Source: Celoporthe dispersa (Eukaryota > Ascomycota > Sordariomycetes > Diaporthales > Cryphonectriaceae). Taken from it: a stretch of 64,000 nucleotides of DNA. Location of the stretch: contig WAID01000003.1 in assembly GCA_016584495.1 (NCBI GenBank), forward strand, positions 6,838,501-6,902,500. Direction: 5' to 3'. This document shows positions 59,818-64,000 of the stretch, piece after piece (the stretch's first letter is position 1; each line of letters opens with the position of its first letter). The notes beneath the pieces were generated by a model. The model did no database searches. It saw only the letters and a list, made by a program, of their open reading frames with translations, and was not told where the DNA came from. Position numbers and translations under genes: made by a program.

Positions 59818-60654
59818 ATGGCTCAAAGCTCATCACTCAACTTCCTCATCACCGGTGCGAGCCGCGGCATCGGTCGGGGCCTGACCCGCCTCCTACTAGC
59901 CAAGGGCCACCGCGTTTTTCTCATCGACAACAACAAGACAGAGCTAGACCACCTCGTGTCCACCCACCTGGCCCCCTCCTACCCCAGCACCGCCTTCCAG
60001 GCCTCGCTCACCGACCTCCGCAACCCCACCGCGATCCGCGACGCCGTCTCACACGCCGCCGTCTTCTTCGACCGCAGGCTCGACGTGCTCGTCAACAACG
60101 CAGCGCTGACGGCTACGGTGGGCCACAGCGCCGCCGAAGGGGGCCGGTTCGAGGACATGTCGCTGGACGTCTGGAACGCCTCGCTCGAGACGAACCTAAC
60201 GGCGCCCATGCTGCTGAGCCAGGCGTGCGTGCCGCTGCTCCGGCGGCAGAGCGGCGCGGGGAGGGACGGCAGCGGGGGCACGATCATCCACATGTCCTCG
60301 ACGCGGGCGAGGCAGAGCGAGCCGCTAAGCGAGGCCTACGCGGCGACAAAGGCGGGGCTGATCGGGCTTACGCACGCGATGTCGGCGAGCCTGGCGGGCG
60401 ATGGGATCACGGTGAACACGATCTTGCCGGGGTGGATCAATGTGGCGCATGAATGCAAGCAGGCGGACGAGGAGGGGCTGGCGTGGGAGGACGGGCTGAG
60501 CGAGGGGGATCACAAGTGGCACTTTAGCGGGAGGGTAGGGAAAGTGGAGGATGTATTGGGTGCGGTTGAGTTCCTGGCCAGGGAGAGGTTCGTCAATGGG
60601 ACGGAAATCGTCTTGGATGGTGGTGTGACAAGGAAGATGGTTTACCCGGAGTAA
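59818..60654 (+). CDS. short-chain dehydrogenase/reductase
   Basis: An intronless 278-residue classical SDR. The nucleotide loop is TGASRGIGRG (about residues 13-22), DVLVNNAAL follows, IIHMSS holds the catalytic Ser region, and YAATKAGLIGLT is the Y-x-x-x-K motif. The C-terminal GTEIVLDGG closes the fold. An Asp shortly after the second strand (LIDNNK) favours NAD(H) over NADP(H). Substrate unknown. It is GC-rich with strong third-position G/C, like its neighbours. Confidence 0.9.
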   Translation: MAQSSSLNFLITGASRGIGRGLTRLLLAKGHRVFLIDNNKTELDHLVSTHLAPSYPSTAFQASLTDLRNPTAIRDAVSHAAVFFDRRLDVLVNNAALTATVGHSAAEGGRFEDMSLDVWNASLETNLTAPMLLSQACVPLLRRQSGAGRDGSGGTIIHMSSTRARQSEPLSEAYAATKAGLIGLTHAMSASLAGDGITVNTILPGWINVAHECKQADEEGLAWEDGLSEGDHKWHFSGRVGKVEDVLGAVEFLARERFVNGTEIVLDGGVTRKMVYPE

Positions 60655-61396
60655 CGCAGTGAGTCGACCTCCTTTCCCTCGCATTGGATGCCATGGCTTG
60701 TGCGTTTCGAGATCTTCTGCTTATGTCCAAAAGACCAGGGATGAGGGCGGACTACCGACCGGCGTGGCCTGGGGAGCATCCCGACGAACCCTCTCCCAAG
60801 CTACTTTCGATAGGGAGCGTGCTCGAGCTGGGCGTGAGCCTTTCATTTGAGCCACGGCCACCACCACTTAGCTGAGCAATAGGGACCCAAGACCAAAGCT
60901 GGACCTCACGTTTGCTTGCTCCGATGCGATCTGAAACCATGCAGGTGACATGGCAGCCCATCACTTGAGCTTCTTCTGCTGCAGGTGTTGTCAGGGCTTG
61001 CCCCGCGTCAGGGGTTGTGATCCCAAGGGACAGCGGGCCGGCCCACTGTAGCACGCTCCACACCAGGTCCGGCGGTACTAATCAGGGCCTGGCTTTCTGG
61101 CGGTCAGGGTCTCCATGGGGCTGTGGCTAACTCTCGGGTCCACGGCGCCGAGGGGCTGTGTTTGGTCGTCTGGTGATGTGAAGTCCACAGGATGTTCCAA
61201 GCTCCAAAGTCTCGGGAGAGAGAGAGTGGAGGGGGAAAAAAAGTCCTCTTGTTCGTGTTGAGTTCTCAGCTTGTAGACTACAATCAGAGTCTGATGTTCA
61301 ATTCAATCCTACTTGTTGGCATTCTCTACCCAATCATCCGCTCGCAGCCCACACACCAACCTTCGAGCGTTGACCTGTGAAGCGCACACAACAAAG
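60655..61396. other. intergenic, nothing recognised
   Basis: 3' flank of the SDR gene and promoter of the metacaspase gene. Only unrelated short frames. Confidence 0.6.
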
Positions 61397-62643
61397 ATGC
61401 CGCGAAAGAAGGCCCTGATCATCGGTATCAACTACACCGGTACCAAGAACCAGCTGAATGGCTGCATCAACGATGCCATGAACGTGCGCGATTTCCTCGT
61501 GACCGATCGTGACTTCTCGGACAGCAGCCACGATATGGTCATCATGACTGACGACCCAGAGAATGAGGGCACACCATACTGGCCCAACGGGGAGAACATG
61601 ATGGCTGCCTTCAGGTGGCTAACCTCGTACAACGAACCCGGGGACAGACTTTGGCTGTCATACTCGGGACACGGAGGTGCGTTCCCCGCGAAGAAGAGAG
61701 AGAAATAGAAAAAGAAAGGGTGGTAGACATCTAGGCGGCCGTATGTAACTGACAAGAGGAAGGCCAGGTCAAGGATAAGGACGAGGACCGGCCTTCAGGT
61801 TTCGACGACACCATCTGCCCCGTCGACTTCCAGGAGAACGGCCAGATCACAAGCAGTCAGGTGAGCGAGAGAGGAGCTGCACAATAACTAGTGGCACGGC
61901 TCATGAGCGCTGACTATGCGTTGCCGCACCTAGCTTCACCGAGCCATCGTATCGCCCATGAACCCGGAAGCGAGACTGACGATCCTCTTCGACTGCTGCC
62001 ACTCGGGCTCCGCGTGTGAGCTTCCATATGTCTTCCGGCCCGACGAAAACGGTAACATCAACCTCATGGACCAGATCAAAAGGGCGTCGGGCTCGTGCGT
62101 GCCGCAGAACACCTGATACAGGGCGGATGGAGCAGGGACAAGGTGTCAGATGCCAAGATGCTGCTCGGTGGTGCAACCGACTTCTTCAACGGCCTCCACC
62201 ACGCCAGAGAACACAACACCGACGAGGAGGGGCTGGCGGCTGAGAACTTCAAAGAGCACTGGGAGACGGAGAACAAGGACGTGTGGATGTTCTCTGGCTG
62301 CCGTGATGACCAGACGTCGGCAGATGCCACCATATCGGGGGCGGCCACAGGTGCCATGTCGTGGGCCTTTATCGGGACCATGAAGGAGAACCCCGAGCTG
62401 AGCTATGTGGAGGTATGTAATGTCGACGTCGAGTCCCACCTGGTTGGTGGCAACCTGGATACTGACAAGTCGGGAAGATACTGCAGACAACACGGGAGAG
62501 GCTGCTCAACCACTATGCTCAGATCCCCCAGCTCAGCTGTGGTGGTCACTATGATCTCGATCAGCTGCTTCTGGTGAGTGTAGACATGCCCCCACTCCCT
62601 TGTCAGCCCTCTCCATCAACCCGCTGACAACTGGCAGCTGTAA
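61397..62643 (+). CDS. type I metacaspase (prodomain-less), one apparent frameshift
   Basis: Exons are 61397-61676, 61763-61860, 61934-62412, 62478-62573 and 62638-62643, about 319 residues. The N-terminus MPRKKALIIGINYTGTKNQL starts directly with the p20 fold, without the Pro/Gln-rich prodomain common in yeast Mca1. The catalytic His is in SYSGHGG (about residue 92) and the catalytic Cys in DCCHSGS (about 148). The p10 part has FSGCRDDQTSADA. This Ca-dependent Arg/Lys-specific peptidase acts in stress response, protein quality control and cell death. The frame breaks at the AAAA at 62078-62081: DQIKRA in one frame continues as GVGLVRAAEHLI in another, and total length is one base short. The intron is otherwise well supported. 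The last exon codes only for Leu plus stop; without it the tail would be about 15 residues longer. Confidence 0.88.
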
Positions 62644-63030
62644 CAACCCATGCGAGGAATTGCGATGAGAAATTCAGACTTGGCCACATGGGAAGAGCCT
62701 GGAGACGTTGAAGCAGTCGGGGTAAAAGGCTGGAAGTGATAGGAAACAAGAAGGAGCAGGAGCATGTAGATCTAGTTCAGGGGACACAGGAAAGAGCCAC
62801 AGAGGGAGGTGGTGTGGGGCTACAGTAGCGGATGGTGACTCAGCAGCTGTCACAAGCTGTCACGACTTGGCGCTGCCGCTGTCAACCACCACTGAACCTA
62901 CCTCAGTTCAACTCAGCTTGATCTGAACCATTGCGACCTGTCACCAACAAGGCTCCATCTGTTGCACATAAATCCCCTGCAGGCTGAGTCTTATCTTGTC
63001 TCCTAAGTGACCACAGGCTTTCTTGTCACA
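62644..63030. other. intergenic, nothing recognised
   Basis: 3' flank of the metacaspase gene and promoter of the Med22 gene. No coding frame of interest. Confidence 0.6.
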
Positions 63031-63645
63031 ATGGAGCGCAATCAACAGGCAACCACAACGACGTCTCTCATGTGTAAGCGAAACCTCCGAAGAGCACCTG
63101 CGCTGGTACGTGAAATTGTCCAAGAGACCCATGCTGATCATACCACGTGGCCAGTCCGAGAGGGGGGAGACCATCGCCGAGATACTCCAGGCCTACCAGA
63201 AGCTCGTTGCCATCGCCACAGACCGCATCACCAACAAGGCCTCCATCGGCCAGGCCGCCCATAACAGCATGGCCATGCAGCTGGAGACCCAGAGGCTCGT
63301 ACGCCAGCGCTTGATCACTACGCGCTCTTCCTGGAACTAGCTGACCCCGTTCTGCAGATCAAAGGTGTCGAGAACCTGCTCGCCCTGACCCGCCGGATAC
63401 GTGAGCTCTGGATCGTGGGGCCCCTGCGGAAGCCGGAGGACGGCCGCCAGCTAGAAGAATCCATCAATACCGATGTGCAGACCGCTACCGACCTCCTGAA
63501 CCAGCTTCGCTCGCATACTCGACAGCAGTACGTCAGTGCCGGCGGAGGCTACGGGCAGTATGTCGCGGGGCCACTTACTCAACCAACGGCACCAGGAGTG
63601 GTGCCGATGGGCGCAGCTCCACCAAGAGGCAACACAACGTCCTAG
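63031..63645 (+). CDS. Mediator complex subunit 22 (Med22/Srb6)-like
   Basis: Model exons are 63031-63105, 63155-63298 and 63358-63645, all in phase, 168 residues. The core ETIAEILQAYQKLVAIATDR, NSMAMQLETQRL and GVENLLALTRRIRELWIVG match the Surf5/Med22 helices, including the near-invariant ELW. Med22 is a head-module subunit linking RNA polymerase II to activators. The tail is Gln/Pro/Gly-rich. Exon 1 is uncertain: a GTAAGC donor at 63074 would give a shorter N-terminus resembling relatives more but would then need one base removed from the GGGGGG at 63163-63168. The GTACGT donor chosen needs no correction. Confidence 0.75.
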
Positions 63646-64000
63646 AAATGAATCTCTTTTCAAGGACACAATGCAGAAATCGGAAGATGAGGTGGCTCAG
63701 GAGGCCGGCTTATCCTCTTGGTATCTTCTATGAAGGTGTTACGGAGAACCGCCCTCTATGGAGGATGCCACACTGTGCTTAGGCGTGTTGGCGATTGCTT
63801 GACTGGGTTGTGGCCTTGATCATTTGCTGGGAACTCCACGTGCTGCTTCCTTCATGGCTTTCCGCGACCCTCATGGGCAGAGGTAGCTCGGGCATCCAAG
63901 GACTCTCCGCTGTCCTTGTGGCAGGCAGGTGGGGTGGGTACAACCCTGTGCGGTTCCGATCTATTAGGTACGTTGCGCAGGCCGCCGCAATGCCGTGCTC
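63646..64000. other. 3' flank of Med22, nothing recognised
   Basis: No coding frame of interest up to the window edge. Confidence 0.55.

Overview
The window looks like a draft-quality stretch of a filamentous ascomycete chromosome (Pezizomycotina, probably Sordariomycetes-like). Genes are interrupted by short introns of about 45-145 nt with GT..AG ends and CTGAC/CTAAC-like branch points. The gene set is typical of such fungi: GH7 cellulase, CE15 glucuronoyl esterase, a NACHT-type NLR, a HET-domain protein, a type I metacaspase, Zn2Cys6 regulator, PLAC8, RIO1, a SIRT7-like sirtuin, a Gac1-like PP1 subunit and Med22. No operons, CRISPR arrays, rRNA, clear tRNA or transposase genes were seen.

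Layout. 1-2.9 kb: start of a secreted GH7 cellulase and a cytochrome P450, both minus strand. 4.8-10.0 kb: a seven-helix membrane protein (+) convergent with an NLR-like STAND ATPase (-). 11.6-14.0 kb: glycogen-targeting PP1 regulatory subunit (-). 14-34.4 kb: about 20 kb in which I find no convincing gene. 34.4-35.8 kb: SIRT7-like deacetylase (-). 37.2 kb: a small unknown protein. 38.1-51.7 kb: a sugar-catabolism cluster. 52.6-63.6 kb: RIO1, PLAC8, HET, GNAT, SDR, metacaspase and Med22.

The most interesting unit is 38.1-51.7 kb. A Zn2Cys6 regulator is divergent from a class II ketose-bisphosphate-aldolase-like enzyme. An RpiB-fold isomerase with an EryI/DerI-like signature is divergent from a dihydroxyacetone-kinase-type kinase. 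A Dal5/ACS-type MFS transporter, a DenD-like tetronate dehydrogenase and a glucuronoyl esterase follow. A Dak-type kinase plus an EryI-like isomerase is the core of erythrulose catabolism (erythrulose to erythrulose phosphate to erythrose 4-phosphate). I read this as a tetrose/tetritol/tetronate utilisation locus, related to but not the same as the erythritol cluster of Yarrowia. The substrate is inference.

A second theme is technical. Six multi-exon genes (P450, NLR, PP1 subunit, Zn2Cys6 regulator, HET, metacaspase) each need exactly one single-base correction, in or next to a short homopolymer, to give a complete protein. Housekeeping-type genes are among them, so consensus indel error is more likely than pseudogenisation, but this must be checked against reads.
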